The position numbers were made by a program, and so were the translations under genes. DNA of 23,735 nucleotides from RGIG8767 sp964531805 (GTDB taxonomy: Bacteria > Bacillota > Clostridia > Lachnospirales > Lachnospiraceae), in contig CAZHGE010000043.1 in assembly GCA_964531805.1 (NCBI GenBank), positions 1 to 23,735 on the forward strand. Reading direction: 5' to 3'. The notes below the pieces were generated by a model. The model searched no databases. It was not told the DNA's origin and was given only the letters and a program-made list of their open reading frames with translations. Of this stretch, positions 12,995-18,874 are shown in pieces (the stretch's first letter is position 1; each line of letters starts with the position of its first letter).

Positions 12995-14255
12995 GTTTTT
13001 TCTCCTTACGTTCTTTTTTCTTAAACGTATGATATACAATAGTTATTTTAACATCATATTCATACATTCTATTTTTCTTTATATCATTACTTCCATCTAT
13101 CGTTATGTTTTCAATAGTACCATCTTTTATGAGCAGACCCACTTTTAAATCTTCTATCTTCTTACCGCAAACCTCTGTATAACCCAATCCACGTAACGTA
13201 TCAACTGCCTCTTGATATTTCATCTTCTTTATTTTTCTACTTGTATATGGCATTTGTATTTCTTTTTTCTCATGGTAAGTAATAATAATTTCCGCATTAT
13301 AAGGAATCATATCTCCCTCACAAAAATATGAATTCCCCGCAATTACTATCTGCTCAACTTCTCCTACTGTATATTTTGATCCAGAATATATATCTTTAAT
13401 AGGGACTAATTTTATATTATTAAACGCCTGGTTATAAAGCAGTGTCTCCACTTCGATTCTATCTCTTCCTAATAAATCAGAACAATTATACTTATTTTTG
13501 ATTTTCTTTCTTTTAAATAAGAATGCTTTTATCCTTTTCTTTCGCAAGCCTTCGTCTTGTAATCTTTTTACTTTTATTCTCTTATTTTCTTCATTTACTG
13601 TGTACTTATTATGTATATTATCAGAAGCATTGCCACATGATATGTTTTCATAATATTCGCCGTTTTCTTCGCTATCATACTCTTTTACAAGATATGGCTC
13701 CGAACTAAAGTTATGATATAAATGTACACCACACTCCGAACATTCCCAATTATCCTCATAACTTGAGAAGAGAAGTTGGTCATTTAATATTGCTCCGCAA
13801 TTTGGACATAAAAAATTATCATCTTCTTCTATTTCTTCATCTTCTACGACACTGTACTTATCATCACTGTAACTATGATACAATTTAGCTCCGCATGACG
13901 AACATTCATGATTATCATCATACTTATAAAATCCCCACTGCTTATTAAGTATTTCGCCACAGTTTGGGCAATAAAATGGATCTTCAATTATATCTTCGTC
14001 TGTCATTCCATTTAGATGACCACATTCCGTACATGTCCAATTCCCCAAACTGTCTGAGAATCCAGATTGTCTATTAAGAAGAGCATTACAGTTATCACAA
14101 AACCATGCAACCCCCTCATATGAATCACCATCATAGACATCCTCATCCATAAGCAATTTCCCACACGAAGTACAAGTCCATGCTCCTCCAGAAGGGTCAA
14201 ATCCTTCTTGATAATTTAATATGGCATCACAATTAGGGCAAAAATACTCGTCCAT
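12987..14255 (-). CDS. Four-module zinc-ribbon protein with PASTA-like C-terminus
   Basis: 422 residues. The N-terminal half has four tandem zinc ribbons of one design (CxxC, then aILNxQxGF, then CxxCG): C6/C9-C28/C31, C53/C56-C75/C78, C96/C99-C118/C121, C150/C153-C172/C175, joined by acidic linkers. Residues about 225-255 are strongly basic. Residues about 260-327 and 335-408 look like two PASTA-type repeats (NCSDLLGRDRIEVETLLYNQAF..., YQEAVDTLRGLGYTEV...VGLLIKDG...YDVKITIVY). No signal peptide or membrane segment is seen, unusual for PASTA, which is normally outside the cell. Start at 14255 has GGGAGG 8 nt upstream. Downstream XRE gene overlaps by 8 bp. Function unknown. Confidence 0.75.
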   Translation of the reverse strand: MDEYFCPNCDAILNYQEGFDPSGGAWTCTSCGKLLMDEDVYDGDSYEGVAWFCDNCNALLNRQSGFSDSLGNWTCTECGHLNGMTDEDIIEDPFYCPNCGEILNKQWGFYKYDDNHECSSCGAKLYHSYSDDKYSVVEDEEIEEDDNFLCPNCGAILNDQLLFSSYEDNWECSECGVHLYHNFSSEPYLVKEYDSEENGEYYENISCGNASDNIHNKYTVNEENKRIKVKRLQDEGLRKKRIKAFLFKRKKIKNKYNCSDLLGRDRIEVETLLYNQAFNNIKLVPIKDIYSGSKYTVGEVEQIVIAGNSYFCEGDMIPYNAEIIITYHEKKEIQMPYTSRKIKKMKYQEAVDTLRGLGYTEVCGKKIEDLKVGLLIKDGTIENITIDGSNDIKKNRMYEYDVKITIVYHTFKKKERKEKKHA

Positions 14256-14270
14256 TAACATAACCTCCCC

Positions 14271-14459
14271 CTACCCAAACATCCTCTTACTAAACTCCTC
14301 ATTTATCTGGGCAATTTCTTTTTCCCCATTAATGTAATCACGGTACATCTCCCACATGTCGATTTCGCAATCTTCCAAACCATCATCCACCGGAATCCAT
14401 TCCTTAATAATTGCGATTCGCTCACTCTTTGTTGTGTCCTTTATTAATACGCTTTTCAT
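14271..14459 (-). CDS. 62-residue small conserved-type protein
   Basis: Begins MKSVLIKDTTKSERIAIIKEW and ends EMYRDYINGEKEIAQINEEF. It resembles a small Lachnospiraceae family that I recall being mislabelled as a PurH-type protein; it has no PurH catalytic domain. The family's usual Cys-rich middle is reduced here to a single Cys. GAGG lies about 9 nt before the ATG. It is first in the unit with the zinc-ribbon/PASTA and XRE genes (15 bp gap) and is preceded by the promoter-embedded palindrome at 14497-14511. Function unknown. Confidence 0.6.
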   Translation of the reverse strand: MKSVLIKDTTKSERIAIIKEWIPVDDGLEDCEIDMWEMYRDYINGEKEIAQINEEFSKRMFG

Positions 14460-14486
14460 TCTCTTTACCTCTTCTATTTCTTTTTT

Positions 14487-14516
14487 ATCCTACGCCTGCA
14501 CGTTACGTGCAAACAA
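14487..14516 (-). promoter_or_regulatory. Promoter with TGCACG palindrome, copy 2
   Basis: Minus strand: -35 TTGTTT (14511-14516), 18-bp spacer, -10 TAGGAT (14487-14492). TGCACG-TTA-CGTGCA (14497-14511) occupies the -35-proximal part of the spacer and touches the -35. The predicted start is about 20 nt before the 62-residue gene. A repressor bound here would block the promoter. Confidence 0.6.
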
Positions 14517-14571
14517 TATCTTTTTCCATAACGACATCTCTTACCGCCTCAAATGAAAAACCGTTCTGCCA

Positions 14572-14913
14572 CTACTCCCACTTCTTCCACACATCGGACG
14601 CATAGCCAACGGTTGCCTGCTTGCCGTTTCGCACAATAGGCGTTTTGATGACCTGCTGGTGGCGAAGGAGCATTTCCTCACGGTCTTCCTCTGCAATGTA
14701 TTTGACAAGGCCAAGTGCATTCTGGTCCTTGCACGCCTCATTAATCAGTGCCTGCAGACCACCTACGGCCTGGGCGACACTGCGAAGTTCGCCCTTGCTG
14801 ATTTCTTTTTCTGCCATATCGATAAACTGAAACTTGATACCGCGCTCCTTGAAAAAACGCTGTGCCTTTTTGGTGTCATTACACTTCTTTGTCCCAAATA
14901 CTTGTATGTTCAT
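14572..14913 (-). CDS. ArsC/Spx-like thioredoxin-fold protein
   Basis: 113 residues of the ArsC family. The fold is shown by VFGTKKCNDTKKAQRFFKERGI (Cys11 in the active-site loop), the middle FIDMAEKEISKGEL, and the cis-Pro region KTPIVRNGKQATVGY near the end. There is one N-terminal Cys (CNDT) rather than the CxxC of Spx, so a Yffb/ArsC-type redox role is more likely than RNA-polymerase binding, but Spx-like activity cannot be excluded. A second Cys occurs near residue 61. The ribosome site is weak (GAGTGAG). It stands between the DUF4230 unit and the palindrome-controlled unit. Confidence 0.85.
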   Translation of the reverse strand: MNIQVFGTKKCNDTKKAQRFFKERGIKFQFIDMAEKEISKGELRSVAQAVGGLQALINEACKDQNALGLVKYIAEEDREEMLLRHQQVIKTPIVRNGKQATVGYASDVWKKWE

Positions 14914-14928
14914 AACTCACTCTTTCTA

Positions 14929-14978
14929 TCCTTCCACATCACGCCAAGCGGATTATTTTTTCTCTTCCATAGCAGCCA
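14929..14978 (-). pseudogene. Remnant of the 16637-16873 gene family 3' end
   Basis: Minus-strand reading KWLLWKRKNNPLGVMWKD parallels the C-terminus KYLIWEEAKKINPLRAMWKN of the small protein at 16637-16873, and the DNA also aligns over about 45 bp with small indels. It has no start and overlaps the stop of the DUF4230 gene. It is probably a decayed duplicate. Confidence 0.4.
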
Positions 14979-14979
14979 C

Positions 14980-15669
14980 TTACTTAAACTCCACCACCAC
15001 GCTATAGTCCTTATCAATCGCTTTTACAATCGGCTCGTATACTTCTTTTACCATCCGAAGCGCTGTTTTATCTGCTTCCTGTCCGTTTTCAGCAGTATTA
15101 AACTTTGCTTCCAGCCGGTTACGCAGTTCTTTTTCAATCGCATTGTAATCATTCACTGTCAGTTCAAGATCTCCCCATGCCAGCAGACCCTTTTTTACCT
15201 CATCCACAATGATTTTATCCGGGTCTATTTCAATCGCCTGCAGATAGGCATGTCCTATTTTAATGGTAATTACCTTATTTTCTTTATCCTGAACGATGTT
15301 TTCCTTAGTCAGATTATCAAGATCTACTACAAAATACCCCGTTCCTGTATAACTGACTTTCTGCGTCTTTTTCAAAAAATCAAAATCCAGCTTCTGAATT
15401 AATTTATCCGATAACTCTGTAGAAACAGCAGCCTCCTGCGTGCTCACAATCAGCTTTCTTGTCTCTTCCTGATTGCTAAGAAGCACTTCTGAAAAATCAA
15501 CCTCCACGCCACTGTTTTCCAGATAGATGGTGTTGATATCAATCTGCTCCATTCCATCGTTATATGTCTCACTGAATACAGTCGTTGTAGCATTCATACC
15601 CCAAATCAATATTCCAATGATGGCAGCCGCTAATATTCCACAAAAAATACCTAATGCTTTCCTCTTCAT
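14980..15669 (-). CDS. DUF4230 protein, membrane-anchored
   Basis: 229 residues. Residues 5-24 are a single membrane helix or uncleaved signal (IFCGILAAAIIGILIWG). The remainder is an extracytoplasmic DUF4230-like domain with YTGTGYFVVDLDNLTKENI, VITIKIGHAYLQAIEIDPDKI and a C-terminal helical region (NRLEAKFNTAENGQEADKTALRM). The role is not known. GGGAG lies 7 nt before the ATG, inside the end of the upstream gene, which it overlaps by 4 bp (ATGA). It is probably translated together with that multispanning protein, so they may form a complex. Confidence 0.8.
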   Translation of the reverse strand: MKRKALGIFCGILAAAIIGILIWGMNATTTVFSETYNDGMEQIDINTIYLENSGVEVDFSEVLLSNQEETRKLIVSTQEAAVSTELSDKLIQKLDFDFLKKTQKVSYTGTGYFVVDLDNLTKENIVQDKENKVITIKIGHAYLQAIEIDPDKIIVDEVKKGLLAWGDLELTVNDYNAIEKELRNRLEAKFNTAENGQEADKTALRMVKEVYEPIVKAIDKDYSVVVEFK

Positions 15670-16556
15670 GAGTTTTCTCCCTTGTCCTCTAATCTGAATC
15701 CGACTTCCTCATCTTCGCCTTTTCCAAAAGGTAATTTGACATGTATATGTGGTTTTGGCAGATTCCATGCAAATAATTCATTCAACAACCACCGGAACAA
15801 AAATAAAGTTAACACAGGAAGCACAAATGTCGTTACAAGCATAATCGCAATCGAGTTTACGCATCTCTTTACTACACCTTCAAAATAGGCTAACAAATCC
15901 GTCACTCCCTGAATTGCCGTTTGAAACGCCTCAGATAGTTTATCAAAAATAGTTGCTTCTTCCTCTCCTGAAGCCATGACCTCATTCACCTTATCCGCTC
16001 CGGCATTCGCTTCCTCTATCGTTTCGTCCACATAATCCAAATAATCCGCACAAACTACTTCCGTAAAATGTGTACTTAGCGGTATCACAAATACAACCGC
16101 CAGACCTAGCACCAGCAATTTTACCGCAAAATTCTTACAGAATTCTTTTCCAAACACTTCATACAAAATATATAGCGCACAAGCCGCCGGAATAATATAT
16201 ACAAACGCAATCCTAACACCTTCAATAACAATCAATTTCTCCACAAATAGAACTGCAAAAATAAATATAAAATATGTATTTAAATCCGACAATGTTCCTG
16301 CTAAAGGCGTCGCAAAATCATTCGGAAATGCCGAAAGTGCCAACGATGCCGCTATGGTTGCCCCGGAAAATTCCATGACCGTTTCCGTACTCTCATTTAT
16401 ACTTGCTTTCGTCTCCTGAAACAGAGATGTCTCCGGTACCTTCACAGACAAAACAAAAATAGAGAGTACCATAACAAACACTAGCACCAGACACTTTGCC
16501 AGTTTTTCCATTCTTTTATCCGTAAATTCTTTATTCAGCCATTCTCTTACATTCAT
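15666..16556 (-). CDS. Multispanning membrane protein partnered with DUF4230
   Basis: 296 residues, family not recognised. Hydrophobic segments lie at about 22-42, 94-112, 115-136, 144-163 and 238-262. A polar loop (about 165-235) contains an acidic helix (YVDETIEEANAGADKVNEVM). The C-terminus is hydrophilic with KPHIHVKLPFGKGEDEEVGF. The first helix is followed by an extracellular-looking stretch (FQETKASINESTETVMEF). The ATG is preceded by GGGG at 9 nt. Together with the DUF4230 gene it forms a two-gene operon, downstream of the third copy of the TGCACG palindrome. Function unknown. Confidence 0.75.
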   Translation of the reverse strand: MNVREWLNKEFTDKRMEKLAKCLVLVFVMVLSIFVLSVKVPETSLFQETKASINESTETVMEFSGATIAASLALSAFPNDFATPLAGTLSDLNTYFIFIFAVLFVEKLIVIEGVRIAFVYIIPAACALYILYEVFGKEFCKNFAVKLLVLGLAVVFVIPLSTHFTEVVCADYLDYVDETIEEANAGADKVNEVMASGEEEATIFDKLSEAFQTAIQGVTDLLAYFEGVVKRCVNSIAIMLVTTFVLPVLTLFLFRWLLNELFAWNLPKPHIHVKLPFGKGEDEEVGFRLEDKGENS

Positions 16557-16586
16557 CCTGTGTACCCCACTCTTATCTATATATTA

Positions 16587-16618
16587 AATTTACATCTGCA
16601 CGCAGAGTGCAGTAAATT
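16587..16618 (-). promoter_or_regulatory. Promoter with TGCACG palindrome, copy 3
   Basis: Minus strand: -35 TTTACT (16611-16616), 18-bp spacer, -10 TAAATT (16587-16592). CTGCAC-GCAGA-GTGCAG (16596-16612) sits in the -35-proximal spacer exactly as in copy 2. Outer AATTTA/TAAATT arms extend the symmetry to 16587-16618. It serves the multispanning/DUF4230 operon (start 16556). Confidence 0.6.
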
Positions 16619-16636
16619 CAGTTCTCTAATATTTTC

Positions 16637-16873
16637 CTAATTTTTCCACATCGCCCGCAGTGGATTAATCTTTTTTGCCTCTTCCCAAATAAGATACTTA
16701 TTCTCCTCCGAATAAGCTTCCATCTGCTCTACTTCGTCAGGTGTAAAGCCGTTATTCCTCTCAATCTTGCAAGACGGCACATAGCCCTCCGCACTCTTGC
16801 CTTTTTCCGAAAAAGAAACGCACACCCTTTTCTCTGTCCCTTTACTTGTGATTCCTGAAAAAATAATATCCAT
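16637..16873 (-). CDS. Small hypothetical protein with NPLxxMWK ending
   Basis: 78 residues, not recognised. Begins MDIIFSGITSKGTEKRVCVSFSE, has a middle VPSCKIERNNGFTPDEVEQME, and ends in a helix with INPLRAMWKN. The ATG at 16873 is chosen because GGGGG lies 6 nt upstream; an ATG two codons earlier abuts that site. A partial copy of its C-terminus exists at 14929-14978, which shows that the ending is a real conserved feature. It is 35 bp from the neighbouring small gene on the same strand. Confidence 0.65.
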   Translation of the reverse strand: MDIIFSGITSKGTEKRVCVSFSEKGKSAEGYVPSCKIERNNGFTPDEVEQMEAYSEENKYLIWEEAKKINPLRAMWKN

Positions 16874-16907
16874 ACTCATCCCCCTGTCTCTGTTAAACGC
16901 AATAACC

Positions 16908-17165
16908 CTATTCCCAGTACGGCTTTTGATCCTTATGGGTGTAATCCTTCATCTTTACACTGTATTCTTCTATCACTTCTTTATAATAACTTTTTTGCTT
17001 GTCCGTTAAACCACCCTTACCGGAAAGTTCCTCATACAACTCCATTAATGCTTTATAATCCGCCTGCGCTGCATCCTTATAATTGTTGGACATATTCATC
17101 TGAAGCCTCGTTACCGCCGCCTCCAATTCCTTATTTTTTCCTATATTTTTAAATAACTGTAACAT
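16908..17165 (-). CDS. 85-residue helical hypothetical protein
   Basis: An almost wholly helical, charged small protein (KELEAAVTRLQMNMSNNYKDAAQADYKALMELYEEL, then a second helix, ending DYTHKDQKPYWE). I associate this pattern with a widespread uncharacterised Lachnospiraceae family, but cannot name a function. AAAGGACGGG lies about 10 nt upstream of the ATG. It is divergent from the PH-domain gene at 17325 (159-bp intergenic region) and followed by the 78-residue gene, probably as an operon. Confidence 0.65.
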   Translation of the reverse strand: MLQLFKNIGKNKELEAAVTRLQMNMSNNYKDAAQADYKALMELYEELSGKGGLTDKQKSYYKEVIEEYSVKMKDYTHKDQKPYWE

Positions 17166-17260
17166 ACTCTGCCCGTCCTTTTTTCTTCTTCCTTTATTCT
17201 ATAACAATCATATATAGATTTCTATTTATTTTCATAATATCCGCATGTGAGAAAATATAT

Positions 17261-17288
17261 TTGACATTTTTCTGCAAAAATATACAAT
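17261..17288 (+). promoter_or_regulatory. Promoter of the PH-domain gene
   Basis: -35 TTGACA (17261-17266), 16-bp spacer, -10 TACAAT (17283-17288), followed by GGGAGA (17311-17316) 8 nt before the ATG at 17325. Confidence 0.8.
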
Positions 17289-17324
17289 GAGTAATGGAAA
17301 AACATATAGAGGGAGATGTGAAAA

Positions 17325-17696
17325 ATGATCGATTTTAAAAACGGAAGCATTTTTAAACTGAAAAAAGTAGAAAACAGCTTTGCTAAAGATGTGGAACCAT
17401 TACTGGTTCAGGGCGAAGAGATTTTAGGCTGCTACAAAGCTATGCGTGACTATGTTACTTTTACAAACAAAAGAGTCATCGCAGTAAATGTTCAGGGTGT
17501 AACTGGTAAAAAGAAGGATTTCTCAAGCTTACCATACTCCAAACTCCAGGCTTTCTCTGTTGAAACTGCCGGAACACTTGATCTTGACAGCGAATTAGAA
17601 CTCTACTACAGCGGTCTTGGCCGTGTAAAATTTGACTTTACCGGTGCCTCTGACATCATTTCCATTGGTCAGGCAATTGGAAGTTATATTTTATAA
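17325..17696 (+). CDS. Bacterial PH-domain protein
   Basis: 123 residues comprising one bacterial pleckstrin-homology-type domain (bPH_1-like). The pattern is a leading helix (VENSFAKDVEPLLVQGEEIL), then CYKAMRDYVTFTNKRVIAVNVQG, which is the usual DxxxFTNKRxI core, KKKDFSSLPYSKLQAFSVETAGT, and a closing amphipathic helix (SDIISIGQAIGSYIL). Such proteins are small cytoplasmic scaffolds or stress-related factors of unclear role. It has its own consensus promoter and a strong terminator, so it is monocistronic. It is one of only two clear plus-strand genes in the window. Confidence 0.88.
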   Translation: MIDFKNGSIFKLKKVENSFAKDVEPLLVQGEEILGCYKAMRDYVTFTNKRVIAVNVQGVTGKKKDFSSLPYSKLQAFSVETAGTLDLDSELELYYSGLGRVKFDFTGASDIISIGQAIGSYIL

Positions 17697-17711
17697 TTGC
17701 ATAAAAATTAT

Positions 17712-17747
17712 AAAAAGACTTTGTTTCTCCGGAAGCAGAGTCTTTTT
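17712..17747. terminator. Terminator of the PH-domain gene
   Basis: AAAAAGACTTTG (17712-17723) and CAGAGTCTTTTT (17736-17747) pair along 12 positions with one G-U, and a 12-nt loop. It begins 15 bp after the stop codon. Confidence 0.88.
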
Positions 17748-17788
17748 ACTTGTTTTTATTTATTTTCTATGTTACTATCATCTTCATC

Positions 17789-17896
17789 AGAAGCGGTTCC
17801 GCTTCTTTTATCAAACTAATAACAGAATTCCATGCCATCTGTTATGGTTCAGGCGTTTCGCCATTGATTTCAAAATCCCAATCACATATTGAAATC
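17789..17896 (+). promoter_or_regulatory. Hairpin-rich leader upstream of the Rpn gene
   Basis: Four successive inverted repeats: AGAAGCGG/CCGCTTCT (17789-17806, followed by TTTTA, terminator-like), ATAACAGA/TCTGTTAT (17819-17845), GGCG/CGCC (17851-17861) and GATTTCAA/TTGAAATC (17866-17896). They fill the 260-bp gap between the PH-domain gene and the nuclease gene. The arrangement suggests a structured leader, or a small transcript ending or starting here. No known RNA family is recognised. Confidence 0.45.
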
Positions 17897-17962
17897 CGTT
17901 CCTCAATGCACTTATGCAACTATACACAAATCATTTTTCGCTTCAGAAAGGATACAAATCTT

Positions 17963-18835
17963 ATGAAAAACAAAACCACATTAAGCGGTAAATTACGCTA
18001 CACTCTTACAAATGATTATCTATTTCATATCGTACTTCAAAAGAATAGAAAAATACTCCGTGGTCTGATTAGAAGCCTGTTAAATTTAAAAAATGAAGAA
18101 ATTGTAGACATTATTTTGGAAAATCCCATTACGCCGGGTGAAGCTGTCAATGACAAAACCGTCATTCTTGACCTGTTTATCACACTGAATAACAATAAGA
18201 AGATTAATATTGAAATGCAGATTTTAAACAGCAAGGACTGGCCTGAGCGTTCCCTCACTTATTTGTGCAAATCTTTTGATAATCTGAAAGAAGGGCAGGA
18301 CTACATAGATGTCATGCCTGCTATCCATATAGGCATACTTGATTTTACACTATTTCCGGATCATCCGGAATTCTACGCACACTATGCCATGAAAAATATC
18401 ATAAATAATAATATTTATAGTGACAAACTGCTTTTAAATGTGCTAGACTTGAATCAGATTCATCTTGCTACAGACGAAGATATTTCCTGTGGACTTCAAT
18501 ACTGGGCAAGACTGTTTAAGGCAAAAACATGGGAGGAACTTCAAATGTTAGCATCTGAATACGAAGTATTTGAAGACATTACAGATACTATGCAGCAGGC
18601 TCTTGCAGACAAGAAAACGCGTATGGAATGCGAAGCCAGAGAACGTTACGAACGCGACCGCACCTCCCTTTACAATTCTGGACGCAGAGAAGCCCGTAAC
18701 GAAGATATTATTAAGACTATTAAGATTATCAAAAATATTTGTTCCGATAAAGAAACTGCCATTCAACAAATTATAGAACAATATGAATTATCCGAAAAAG
18801 AATCCACAGAATTAGTAAACTCTCATTGGACGTAA
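17963..18835 (+). CDS. Rpn/PD-(D/E)XK nuclease-family protein
   Basis: 290 residues of the Rpn (recombination-promoting nuclease) / PD-(D/E)XK transposase-like family. The N-terminus has TLTNDYLFHIVLQKNRKIL. The active-site core is ILDLFITLNNNKKINIEMQ (D70, E84, Q86), followed by RSLTYLCKSFDNLKEGQDY and the usual VMPAIHIGILDFTLFPD. The C-terminal third is charged and helical. These proteins are abundant in gut Clostridia, cut DNA in tested members, and are often found as variable copies. Start at 17963 is supported by AGAAAGGA about 10 nt upstream; the frame stays open 71 codons further up but that stretch is hydrophobic and overlaps hairpins. It ends just before a terminator shared with cotH. 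Confidence 0.88.
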   Translation: MKNKTTLSGKLRYTLTNDYLFHIVLQKNRKILRGLIRSLLNLKNEEIVDIILENPITPGEAVNDKTVILDLFITLNNNKKINIEMQILNSKDWPERSLTYLCKSFDNLKEGQDYIDVMPAIHIGILDFTLFPDHPEFYAHYAMKNIINNNIYSDKLLLNVLDLNQIHLATDEDISCGLQYWARLFKAKTWEELQMLASEYEVFEDITDTMQQALADKKTRMECEARERYERDRTSLYNSGRREARNEDIIKTIKIIKNICSDKETAIQQIIEQYELSEKESTELVNSHWT

Positions 18836-18840
18836 TACCT

Positions 18841-18874
18841 AAACGGCACTTCCACTATTGGGGAGTGCCGTTTT
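18841..18874. terminator. Shared convergent terminator (Rpn and cotH)
   Basis: AAACGGCACT (18841-18850) and AGTGCCGTTT (18864-18873) form a 10-bp stem with T-rich ends. The right arm encodes the last codons of the CotH protein on the opposite strand, and the left arm lies past its stop. Confidence 0.85.

Noticed and set aside
14271..14459. Calling the 62-residue protein a purine-biosynthesis enzyme
   Set aside because: It is far too small and has no PurH motif; I believe that such labels on this family are annotation errors.
8331..16612. The three TGCACG palindromes as transcription terminators
   Set aside because: None is followed by a U-tract on the minus strand, and two lie within plausible -35/-10 spacers, so operators fit better.
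17750..17962. A 71-codon N-terminal extension of the Rpn protein
   Set aside because: The extension has no ribosome site, covers terminator-like hairpins and does not resemble the family; the ATG at 17963 has AGAAAGGA.
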